Below are positions 1-5,449 of a DNA stretch of 8,778 nucleotides, piece by piece. Positions within the stretch are counted from its first letter, which is position 1; each line of letters opens with the position of its first letter. Position numbers and translations under genes: made by a program. The DNA is taken from contig JADHOU010000050.1 in NCBI GenBank assembly GCA_016778825.1, positions 1-8,778 of the forward strand. The letters run 5' to 3'. Under the pieces are notes generated by a model. It searched no databases and was not told the origin of the DNA. It saw only the letters and a list, made by a program, of their open reading frames with translations. Origin of the DNA: Candidatus Puniceispirillum sp. GTDB taxonomy: Bacteria > Pseudomonadota > Alphaproteobacteria > Puniceispirillales > Puniceispirillaceae.

Positions 1-54
1 AAACGCGGCAGGCTGATATGGGAGGCAGATGATGGTCATCGCCTTAAGGGATGA
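1..54 (+). CDS. Possible C-terminal end of an upstream gene
   Basis: Frame 1 is open from the window edge to a TGA at 52-54, giving 17 residues (KRGRLIWEADDGHRLKG). The other two forward frames stop at 14-16 and 30-32. This may be the tail of a gene that begins before the window, but 17 codons cannot establish that, and chance is a real alternative. I recognise no family. Confidence 0.22.
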   Translation, partial: KRGRLIWEADDGHRLKG

Positions 55-85
55 AAATATTTTAGGTCATGGGCTGGTTGATGGC

Positions 86-115
86 TGGACGCGCTGGGTT
101 GCTTGCGCCTATAGT
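86..115 (+). promoter_or_regulatory. Weak sigma70-like promoter candidate upstream of the NDUFA12 gene
   Basis: A TATAGT hexamer at 110-115 (5 of 6 to TATAAT) lies 18 bp downstream of TGGACG at 86-91 (a partial match to TTGACA). Transcription would start near 122 and leave a leader of about 47 nt before the ATG at 169. The -35 match is poor, so this is tentative. Nothing else is recognisable between 55 and 168. Confidence 0.3.
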
Positions 116-168
116 GGGGCAGCGAAAAGACAAACTCAAAACAGCAAAGCATAGAGGGCAGGCGTTCG

Positions 169-525
169 ATGGATTTCGTAACTTTGATGACGCTAAAGCT
201 AATGGCGAACGAGATTGGCACTGACCAGTTTGGTAACCGCTATTATGAAGAGCGCCGCGCCCGCGCTGGCAAGCCGCCGCGCCGTTATGTCCGTTACAAC
301 GGTATTGCCGAAGCGTCAAAAGTGCCTGCCGATTGGCATGGCTGGCTGCATCATACCGAAGCAACACCACCGCCGGTTGGTGGTTATGACAAGCATGTGT
401 GGCAGCAGGAACATCAACCGAATGTAACTGGCACCACCCACGCCTATCGCCCAGATGGGCATATGCTCAAAGGCGGAAAACGCAAGCCAGCAACCGGTGA
501 CTATGAGCCTTGGAACCCAGCCTGA
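169..525 (+). CDS. NADH:ubiquinone oxidoreductase subunit, NDUFA12 (B17.2/17.2 kDa) family
   Basis: Accessory subunit of respiratory complex I, expected at the cytoplasmic side of the inner membrane where it stabilises the peripheral arm. It has no catalytic role of its own. The 118-residue protein carries the family signature in order: GTDQFGNRYYE (residues 17-27), RRYVRYNG (38-45), EASKVPADWHGWLHHT (48-63), a Pro-rich turn, then HQPNVTGTTHAYRP (82-95) and the ending ATGDYEPWNP (108-117). ATG 169 is the only ATG, GTG or TTG start in this frame after the in-frame TAG at 112-114, and AGAGGG lies about 10 nt upstream. The N-terminus looks shorter than in relatives, which I recall having a Trp-rich stretch before the GNRYY motif. 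The next gene follows after 78 nt. Family assignment is secure from the motifs. Confidence 0.92.
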   Translation: MDFVTLMTLKLMANEIGTDQFGNRYYEERRARAGKPPRRYVRYNGIAEASKVPADWHGWLHHTEATPPPVGGYDKHVWQQEHQPNVTGTTHAYRPDGHMLKGGKRKPATGDYEPWNPA

Positions 526-603
526 ATCATGTAATCATTTTTGGGTGATATTGTTGCATGCCGCATCACGCCTTTGGGATCAAGTAACTAGGAGATAACA
601 GCC

Positions 604-1056
604 ATGCATCGCAATACTTTGGAAACCGTTATGGGCGCCATCGTTTTGTTGGCTGCGGCTGGATTTGTCGCGCTTGCCTATGAGGCGGCGGATGTGAAAG
701 GCAGCGGCGGTTATGAGATTGCCGCCGAATTTGGCAGCACAGGTGGCCTGTCGGTTGGTGATGATGTTCGCATTTCGGGCATTAAAGTGGGGCAGATCAC
801 GGCGCAACAGCTTGATCCCATTACCTATGTTGCCAAAGTGTCGATGGCGATTGAACCAACGATTAAAATTCCAAGCGACAGTAGCGCGCGCATTACCGCT
901 GCCTCGCTTCTTGGTGGCAATTATCTTGAATTAATGCCAGGTGCCGCCACTGAAACGCTTGCGGCCGGTGCGGTAATTTATGATACCCGCGACCCGATCA
1001 GCCTTAGTGATCTTCTCGGCAAGGCTGTTTTCTCATCCAATAATTCGGCGAATTAA
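604..1056 (+). CDS. mlaD: MlaD-type MCE-domain lipid transport protein
   Basis: Inner-membrane-anchored substrate-binding component of the Mla phospholipid transport system, which moves phospholipids across the periplasm and keeps the outer membrane asymmetric. The 150-residue protein has a short cytoplasmic N-terminus, one hydrophobic segment (about 9-28) and an MCE domain (about 37-114). The domain includes GGLSVGDDVRISGIKVG (47-63), LDPITYVAKVSM (70-81), and the LLGGNYLELMPG segment (102-113). The tail DLLGKAVFS (136-144) matches the usual MlaD C-terminus. AGGAG at 590-594, 9 nt before ATG 604, fixes the start. The partners MlaE and MlaF are not in this window. The DUF2155 gene starts one base after the stop, so the two are probably translated together. 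Possible membership in one transcript with the NDUFA12 gene rests only on the 78-nt spacing, in which I see no convincing terminator. Confidence 0.9.
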   Translation: MHRNTLETVMGAIVLLAAAGFVALAYEAADVKGSGGYEIAAEFGSTGGLSVGDDVRISGIKVGQITAQQLDPITYVAKVSMAIEPTIKIPSDSSARITAASLLGGNYLELMPGAATETLAAGAVIYDTRDPISLSDLLGKAVFSSNNSAN

Positions 1057-1057
1057 T

Positions 1058-1528
1058 ATGCCTCAGGTGATGCGCCAACCAGCGATCATCTGGTCTGCCA
1101 TTCACGCAAAATTCGGGCATATTGGCGCGTGGCTTCGGCGTGCCATTTTGGTGGCCATTGCTTGTCTTTGGTCATTCTTGGCAGGCTCCTTTTTGGCAGG
1201 CGCTGCTGTCGCGACGACATGGATTGATGGGAACAAGGCGCGATTGCAGGCGCTTGATAAAATTACCGCCCGTATTTCAACAGTTGAAGCGCCTGTTGGT
1301 GCGGCGCGGTTTTATGGCACGCTGGAAATCACCATCAATCGCTGCGCCTTTCATCCGCCCGAAGAACCGCCGGAAAATGCCGCCTTTATCACGGTTCGTG
1401 ATCGCGGCTATGACGGGCTTGCCCCAAAGCAGGTTTTTTCCGGCTGGATTTTTTCCTCCAGCCCAGCAGTATCGGCACTTGAACATCCGGTTTATGATCT
1501 GACGCTTCTTGACTGTTTTACTGATTAG
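1058..1528 (+). CDS. DUF2155 domain protein, membrane-anchored or secreted
   Basis: Function unknown. The 156-residue protein has a basic N-terminus (RR at 27-28), a hydrophobic stretch (about 29-53) that is either an uncleaved anchor or a signal peptide, then the conserved DUF2155 domain (about 66-153). Diagnostic segments are DKITARISTVEAPVG (67-81), YGTLEITINRC (86-96), PPEEPPENAAF (100-110), QVFSGWIFSSSPAVSALEHPVYD (125-147) and LLDC (150-153). Cys96 and Cys153 could form a disulfide if the domain is periplasmic. ATG 1058 follows the mlaD stop by one base and has no strong ribosome-binding site, which suits translational coupling. Reading further upstream would only overlap mlaD, and ATG 1070 is a less likely alternative start. 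The TAG stop overlaps the aat stop on the other strand by 4 nt. The context suggests an envelope role near Mla, but that is inference. Confidence 0.85.
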   Translation: MPQVMRQPAIIWSAIHAKFGHIGAWLRRAILVAIACLWSFLAGSFLAGAAVATTWIDGNKARLQALDKITARISTVEAPVGAARFYGTLEITINRCAFHPPEEPPENAAFITVRDRGYDGLAPKQVFSGWIFSSSPAVSALEHPVYDLTLLDCFTD

Positions 1529-2205
1529 GCTTGGTGTTTTGCCAATTGATCGAGATAGGGCATGACCAAGGCCGCGCTTGGCGTGTCAAAATGCAGATTA
1601 CCATCACTAGCAAGCGCCTCGGCAAGGCGGCCTTGAAAATCTGACCGATCAATTTCGGTTACGCCAAATTGTTGTAAATGATCATTGGTGAATTGCGCGT
1701 CAAGCAATAGGAAATTGCCATGGCGAAGCCGCGCCATTAAATGAACAAGCGCGATTTTTGAGGCATCGCTTTTGCGCGAAAACATCGACTCGCCAAAAAA
1801 GGCCGCCCGCAGCGCCACGCCGTATAGCCCGCCAATAAGCGCACTGTCTAACCAAACCTCAATCGAATGGGCAAAGCCCATCTTGTGAAGCGCGATATAA
1901 AGCTGGCGGATATCTTTATTGATCCATGTGTCGGTGCGTTGATCACTTGGTGCCGCACAGGCGTCAATGACCGCAGTAAAATCCTGATCTAGCGTCACCT
2001 CATAGGGCGCTTGGCGAACACGGCGTTGCAGCCGCCGCGGAATATGAACGCCGCGACCAAGTGAATGATCAATCGGAATCAGCGCCCGCCGGTCAGGGTC
2101 ATAGAATTTTATGTCCAGACTGTCATGGCTGTCAGCCATCGGAAACAGCCCAAGCGAATAGGCTTTGATAATTGTCTCGGGCGAATAGATATAGTGATCA
2201 GCCAT
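1525..2205 (-). CDS. aat: Leucyl/phenylalanyl-tRNA--protein transferase
   Basis: Cytoplasmic enzyme of the bacterial N-degron pathway. It transfers Leu or Phe from aminoacyl-tRNA to N-terminal Lys or Arg of proteins, marking them for ClpS/ClpAP. Length is 226 residues, normal for the family. Conserved blocks are YSPETIIKAYSLGLFPMAD (7-25), FYDPDRRALIP (34-44), TWINKDIRQLYIALHKMGFAHSIEVW (93-118), GGLYGVALRAAFFGESMFSRKSDASKIAL (125-153) and LLDAQFTNDHLQQFG (167-181). ATG 2205 is supported by AGAGG (plus-strand 2212-2216), 6 nt upstream. It is the last gene of the aroQ-accB-accC-aat run, 30 nt after the accC stop. Its TAA stop overlaps the convergent DUF2155 stop, so there is no room for a conventional intergenic terminator between the two. 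Confidence 0.95.
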   Translation of the reverse strand: MADHYIYSPETIIKAYSLGLFPMADSHDSLDIKFYDPDRRALIPIDHSLGRGVHIPRRLQRRVRQAPYEVTLDQDFTAVIDACAAPSDQRTDTWINKDIRQLYIALHKMGFAHSIEVWLDSALIGGLYGVALRAAFFGESMFSRKSDASKIALVHLMARLRHGNFLLLDAQFTNDHLQQFGVTEIDRSDFQGRLAEALASDGNLHFDTPSAALVMPYLDQLAKHQA

Positions 2206-2235
2206 GCAATGCCTCTAACCAAAGGGGCGCGAAGC

Positions 2236-3579
2236 TTAGTCTTCTTTCAAAAACACTTCTTCAAGCCAGCGGATATTATAGCTACCATCTTTGATTGCAT
2301 CGGCATCGACAAGACGTTTATGAAGCGTCAGCGTTGTTGGAATAGGCTCAACAATAAATTCCTGCAACGCCCGCCGCAACCTTGCCAGACAATGATCCCG
2401 ATCGTCACCATGAATGATCAGCTTGGCAATCAGACTGTCATAATAGGGCGGCACCGAATAGCCCGAATACAGACAGGATTCAACGCGAACACCTGGCCCG
2501 CCAGCGGCGTGAAAGGCGGTCACTTTGCCGGGTGTTGGCATAAAGGTTTCGGGATGTTCGGCATTGATACGGCATTCAATCGCATGGCCGGTAAAGGTCA
2601 CGTCGTCTTGGGTAAATGACAGCGGCATGCCAGCTGCAATGCGGATTTGTTCGCGCACCAGATCAACGCCAGTGATTTCTTCAGTGATTGGATGTTCAAC
2701 CTGAAGCCGGGTATTCATCTCGATAAAGAAAAATTCGCCATCTTCATAAAGAAATTCCATCGTGCCGACGCCAAGATACCCCATCTTGCGGGTGGCCTCG
2801 GCGGCAATGCCCCCAATGCGCGCGCGCTGTTCGGCGGAAAGGGCTGGCGACGGGGCTTCTTCAAATAGTTTCTGGTGACGGCGCTGAACCGAACATTCGC
2901 GTTCGCCAAGATGCACAACATTACCATGTGAGTCGGCAATCACCTGCACTTCGATATGGCGCGGCTGGCCAAGGTACCGCTCAAGATAAACCGTATCATC
3001 ACCAAATGCAGCTTTGGCTTCGGCGCGTGCAGCCGAAAAGGCCTCGCCAAGGCGATCCGCGGTTTCCGCCACTTTCATACCGCGTCCCCCGCCACCCGAA
3101 GCGGCCTTGACCAAAAGCGGATAGCCAACCTCTGCGCCAATGCGTTGCGCCTCGGCAAGGGTATGAACGGCACCGGGCGAGCCCGGAACGAGTGGCAAGC
3201 CGGCGTCGGCGGCGGTGATTTTGGCCTCAACCTTGTCACCCATTGCGCGAATATGGCGCGGCTCGGGGCCGATAAAGGTCAATCCATGGGCGGCAACAAT
3301 CTCGGCAAAATCGGCATTTTCAGACAGAAAACCAACACCCGGATGCACCGCATCGGCACCAGTGATGGCAACTGCCGATAAAATAGCCGGAATATTCAGA
3401 TAGGATTCGGCGCTGCTTGGCGGGCCAATACAAACCGATTCATCGGCAAGGCGAACCGGCATTGAATCGGCATCAGCGGTCGAATGAACCACCACCGATG
3501 GAATGTCCATCTCTTTACAGGCACGAAGCACCCGCAAGGCAACATCACCACGGTTGGTTATCAGAATTTTTTTGAACAT
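2236..3579 (-). CDS. accC: Acetyl-CoA carboxylase, biotin carboxylase subunit
   Basis: Carboxylates the biotin carried on AccB using ATP and bicarbonate, the first half-reaction of malonyl-CoA formation for fatty-acid synthesis. The 447-residue protein is full length and has the N-terminal biotin carboxylase fold (1-110), the ATP-grasp domain (about 115-315) and the C-terminal domain. Visible functional elements are GDK (113-115), Lys157 before the GGGGRGM glycine loop (161-167), GERECSVQRRHQK (224-236), Glu274, the FIEMNTRLQVEH block (284-295, with Glu286, Asn288, Arg290) and ECRINAE (334-340). Two positions are unusual: NRGD in place of NRGE at residue 12, and HPGVGFLSEN in place of HPGYGFLSEN, a Val at the position equivalent to E. 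coli Tyr82. It starts 5 nt after the accB stop with little sign of its own ribosome-binding site, so coupling with accB is likely. Confidence 0.97.
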   Translation of the reverse strand: MFKKILITNRGDVALRVLRACKEMDIPSVVVHSTADADSMPVRLADESVCIGPPSSAESYLNIPAILSAVAITGADAVHPGVGFLSENADFAEIVAAHGLTFIGPEPRHIRAMGDKVEAKITAADAGLPLVPGSPGAVHTLAEAQRIGAEVGYPLLVKAASGGGGRGMKVAETADRLGEAFSAARAEAKAAFGDDTVYLERYLGQPRHIEVQVIADSHGNVVHLGERECSVQRRHQKLFEEAPSPALSAEQRARIGGIAAEATRKMGYLGVGTMEFLYEDGEFFFIEMNTRLQVEHPITEEITGVDLVREQIRIAAGMPLSFTQDDVTFTGHAIECRINAEHPETFMPTPGKVTAFHAAGGPGVRVESCLYSGYSVPPYYDSLIAKLIIHGDDRDHCLARLRRALQEFIVEPIPTTLTLHKRLVDADAIKDGSYNIRWLEEVFLKED

Positions 3580-3584
3580 GGCGA

Positions 3585-4088
3585 CTATTCTATGATCACA
3601 AGCGCTTCGCCAAATTCGATTGGCTGGGCGTTTTGCACGAAAATTTTCACAACCGTGCCAGCCTTTGGCGCGGTAATCGGGTTCATCACCTTCATCGCTT
3701 CGACGATGAACAGGGTTTGACCGGCGGTAACGGTTGCGCCTTCGGTGATAAAGGCAGGCGCATCAGGTTCAGGGGCTGTGTAGACCGTGCCAACCATTGG
3801 CGATTTGACGGCACCCGGATGATCGGCCGGATTTGCCGCCAGTTCGGCCACAGGTTCGACAATGGCAGCAGGCGCGGCGGCGGCAACGGGCGCAGCAGCG
3901 ACAGGTACAGCAGCGGCAACGGGCGCGGCAGTGGTAACGCGTGATAACCGGATCGCAACAGCTTCGGTTTCATATTCAAGCTCGGCAAGCCCCGCCTGAT
4001 CAAGGATATCGGCAAGTTCCTTTACAAAACTGGCTTCATTGCTTGCGGCGGCGGTTTTTGCCGCTGATTTTTTTGGTGTTGTTGCCAT
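3585..4088 (-). CDS. accB: Acetyl-CoA carboxylase, biotin carboxyl carrier protein
   Basis: Carries the biotin that AccC carboxylates and that the carboxyltransferase then uses to make malonyl-CoA. The 167-residue protein has a short Lys/Ala N-terminal extension (1-16), a helical region (about 18-50) that in the family contacts AccC, a flexible Ala/Pro/Val linker (about 53-80), and a C-terminal biotinyl domain (about 92-167). The domain has [10 protein letters not shown] (94-103) and the EAMKVMNPI biotinylation motif, with Lys133 as the biotin attachment site. ATG 4088 is 6 nt after the aroQ stop. GGAG (plus-strand 4101-4104) lies inside the aroQ tail at a rather long 12-nt spacing. It forms a tight unit with accC downstream. 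Confidence 0.97.
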   Translation of the reverse strand: MATTPKKSAAKTAAASNEASFVKELADILDQAGLAELEYETEAVAIRLSRVTTAAPVAAAVPVAAAPVAAAAPAAIVEPVAELAANPADHPGAVKSPMVGTVYTAPEPDAPAFITEGATVTAGQTLFIVEAMKVMNPITAPKAGTVVKIFVQNAQPIEFGEALVIIE

Positions 4089-4094
4089 TTTGAT

Positions 4095-4544
4095 TTATGT
4101 CTCCGAATGCAGATTGGGAATGGCGTTAATGGCCATGTAATAGGATGATGCGCCAAAACCGGCAATCACGCCTTTGGCAATCGCTGAAATCAGCGATACA
4201 TGCCGGAAAGATTCACGTCTATGAACATTTGAAAGATGCACTTCGATGACCCCGCCCGGAAATAGCGACAGCGCGTCGCGAAGCACAACGGATGTATGGG
4301 TCAGTCCAGCAGCATTGATGATGATCCAATCCATCTTGCCAACAGCTTGCTGGATTTCTTCGATCAATTCGCCTTCCAAATTTGATTGGAACCAATCCAG
4401 TTCCATGCCATGTCCGGCGGCCAATTGACGGCATTGCGCCTCAATATCGCCAAGCGTTTCATGGCCATAGATATCCGGCTCACGCATGCCAAGCATGTTG
4501 AGATTCGGACCATTCATAACAAGAATATTCATTGATTTTGCCAT
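4095..4544 (-). CDS. aroQ: 3-dehydroquinate dehydratase, type II
   Basis: Third step of the shikimate pathway: reversible dehydration of 3-dehydroquinate to 3-dehydroshikimate in the cytoplasm. The 149-residue protein has the complete type II signature: [17 protein letters not shown] (11-27) with Arg21 and catalytic Tyr26, [13 protein letters not shown] (52-64), NAAGLTHTS (77-85), EVHLSN (101-106) with the partner His103, and RRESFRH (109-115) with Arg114. Key residues sit where the family has them. ATG 4544 has no evident ribosome-binding site. A promoter just upstream would leave only a few leader bases, and ATG 4532 (Met5) is an alternative start nearer the usual family N-terminus. It is the first gene of the aroQ-accB-accC-aat run, an arrangement familiar from many bacteria where aroQ precedes accBC. 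Confidence 0.96.
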   Translation of the reverse strand: MAKSMNILVMNGPNLNMLGMREPDIYGHETLGDIEAQCRQLAAGHGMELDWFQSNLEGELIEEIQQAVGKMDWIIINAAGLTHTSVVLRDALSLFPGGVIEVHLSNVHRRESFRHVSLISAIAKGVIAGFGASSYYMAINAIPNLHSET

Positions 4545-4555
4545 TGTTCGGTTAC

Positions 4556-4583
4556 AGTATACTCACTTCGCCAGCCATGCAAA
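4556..4583 (-). promoter_or_regulatory. Promoter candidate for aroQ-accB-accC-aat
   Basis: On the minus strand, TATACT (plus 4556-4561, 5 of 6 to TATAAT) is preceded after 16 bp by TTTGCA (plus 4578-4583, 4 of 6 to TTGACA). Initiation 6-7 nt downstream would fall near 4549, only about 5 nt before the aroQ ATG. The -35 box overlaps an inverted repeat at the dsbA stop codon. Confidence 0.5.
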
Positions 4584-4600
4584 CAGCCTAGCCCTGTTTG
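4580..4600. repeat. Perfect 7-bp inverted repeat with 7-nt spacer across the dsbA stop codon
   Basis: CAAACAG (4580-4586) and CTGTTTG (4594-4600) flank a 7-base spacer that includes the dsbA stop (4588-4590). In the dsbA transcript this would fold as a short hairpin, but no T-run follows it, so it is not a normal intrinsic terminator. It also overlaps the putative aroQ -35 box, which would suit an operator. Its function is undetermined. Confidence 0.5.
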
Positions 4601-5313
4601 GTGCGTTCCTTATCAATCACGGTTTGCAATTCCTCCATACCAATCGCACCGGGGATCACCGTATCGCCAATCACAAGACCCGGCGTGCCATTGATATTTA
4701 GAGCCGCTGCCGCGCTTCGTGTCCGTGTGATAATAGCCGTTGTTTCGGGGCTGTCCATATCTTGCTTTAATTGTGCAAGGTCGAGACCTGCCGCCCCTGC
4801 TGCTTGCATGATTGAGGCGTCATTAACCTGCCCACGATAAGTCATCATTTCAGTGTGGAATGATTTGAATTTTCCTTGTTTCTGGGCGGCAATTCCAGCC
4901 TTGGCGGCGGTAACAGACGATTGGCTAAGGATTGGAAATTCTTTGATCACCATGCGGACATCGCCATTTGCGTCAAGCATTTGCATGATCGGGGCAAACA
5001 TGCGTTTGCAATAGCCGCAATTATAGTCGGAAAATTCATAAACAGTTAGGCTGCCATTTGGATTGCCCATAACCGGATCGCCATCATCATTGCGAACGAG
5101 CATGATGCCAGCTTGCGCGCGTTCGGCTTCTTCGCGTGCGGCCAAAGATACCAACGCATCACGAAGCACTTCGGGATTGTTCTTGATATATTGTTCGATC
5201 ACCTGCTGCATTTCTGCGCGGTCTTTTTGATCAATATCGGCCTTTACCGGTGCTGTGGCGAGGCCAATCAACATCAAAAGCAATGCAATCATAGAGGCAA
5301 AAAAGCGTGACAT
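4588..5313 (-). CDS. Secreted DsbA-family thiol:disulfide oxidoreductase (ScsC/DsbA-like)
   Basis: Periplasmic thioredoxin-fold protein likely to form or rearrange disulfides in exported proteins. The 241-residue precursor has a signal peptide (about 1-25, probable cleavage after APVKA), a helical N-terminal extension containing QYIKNNPEVLRDAL (41-54) that resembles the N-terminal region of ScsC-like proteins, and a DsbA thioredoxin domain (about 86-236). The active site is Cys99-Gly-Tyr-Cys102, in a FSDYNCGYC context, and the cis-proline loop is Thr210-Pro211. ATG 5313 has AAGGA (plus 5322-5326) 8 nt upstream. A good promoter lies at 5416-5444. The aroQ operon begins 43 nt downstream. Whether it acts as an oxidase or an isomerase cannot be read from the sequence; the N-terminal extension could support oligomerisation, as reported for some ScsC proteins. 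Confidence 0.92.
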   Translation of the reverse strand: MSRFFASMIALLLMLIGLATAPVKADIDQKDRAEMQQVIEQYIKNNPEVLRDALVSLAAREEAERAQAGIMLVRNDDGDPVMGNPNGSLTVYEFSDYNCGYCKRMFAPIMQMLDANGDVRMVIKEFPILSQSSVTAAKAGIAAQKQGKFKSFHTEMMTYRGQVNDASIMQAAGAAGLDLAQLKQDMDSPETTAIITRTRSAAAALNINGTPGLVIGDTVIPGAIGMEELQTVIDKERTKQG

Positions 5314-5322
5314 TCACATTAT

Positions 5323-5371
5323 CCTTTTGATTTTTGGAACCTTTGATTTTGAGACCCTTTATCTTTTTGGG
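5323..5371 (-). repeat. Three imperfect A-rich direct repeats in the dsbA leader
   Basis: Read on the plus strand, the units are CCTTTTGATTTTTGG (5323-5337), CCTTTGATTTTGAG (5340-5353) and CCTTTATCTTTTTGGG (5356-5371), starting 17 and 16 bases apart. On the coding strand each becomes an A-rich block ending in AAAGG. The unit nearest the gene supplies the AAGGA ribosome-binding site. They lie wholly within the predicted 5' leader, so they could bind an RNA-binding protein, offer standby ribosome sites, or be simple A-rich drift. Confidence 0.5.
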
Positions 5372-5380
5372 CAAATCGCC

Positions 5381-5401
5381 GCTGGAAAACAATAATCCAG
5401 C
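5381..5401 (-). other. Small perfect hairpin in the dsbA leader
   Basis: GCTGGA (5381-5386) and TCCAGC (5396-5401) form a 6-bp stem with a 9-nt loop in the RNA between the predicted dsbA start site (about 5409) and the A-rich repeats. No T-run follows on the minus strand, so a terminator is unlikely. It may protect the 5' end of the mRNA, or stall transcripts coming from the upstream protease gene. Confidence 0.4.
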
Positions 5402-5415
5402 CAGATGCCTTACAT

Positions 5416-5444
5416 CTTATAACGGATTAATGTCGCTATTGCAA
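5416..5444 (-). promoter_or_regulatory. Sigma70-type promoter for the DsbA-family gene
   Basis: On the minus strand, TTGCAA (plus 5439-5444) and TATAAG (plus 5416-5421) are separated by exactly 17 bp. These are good matches to TTGACA and TATAAT at ideal spacing, placed just after the protease stop at 5450-5452. Predicted initiation is near 5409, giving a leader of about 95 nt. This is the best promoter match in the window and implies the gene can be expressed independently of the protease gene upstream. Confidence 0.6.
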
Positions 5445-5449
5445 AGCCG

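Noticed and set aside
550..590. GTGAT/ATCAC inverted repeat between the NDUFA12 gene and mlaD as a terminator
   Set aside because: Only five pairs, a long loop and no T-run follow it. It is too weak to call.
980..1057. Upstream extension of the DUF2155 reading frame to 980
   Set aside because: It would overlap the conserved C-terminus of MlaD by 77 bases with no ribosome-binding site. The start at 1058 directly after the mlaD stop is simpler.
2065..2619. A 184-codon open frame on the plus strand across the aat/accC junction
   Set aside because: It lies opposite two well-supported genes, has no recognisable motif or ribosome-binding site, and its composition is what the complement of these coding regions would give.
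2956..3381. A 141-codon plus-strand open frame inside accC
   Set aside because: It is antisense to conserved AccC motifs (glycine loop, HPGxGFLSEN), so the reading is a shadow.
3850..3945. GC-rich repetitive stretch in accB as a DNA repeat element
   Set aside because: It encodes the Ala/Pro/Val-rich flexible linker normal for biotin carboxyl carrier proteins.
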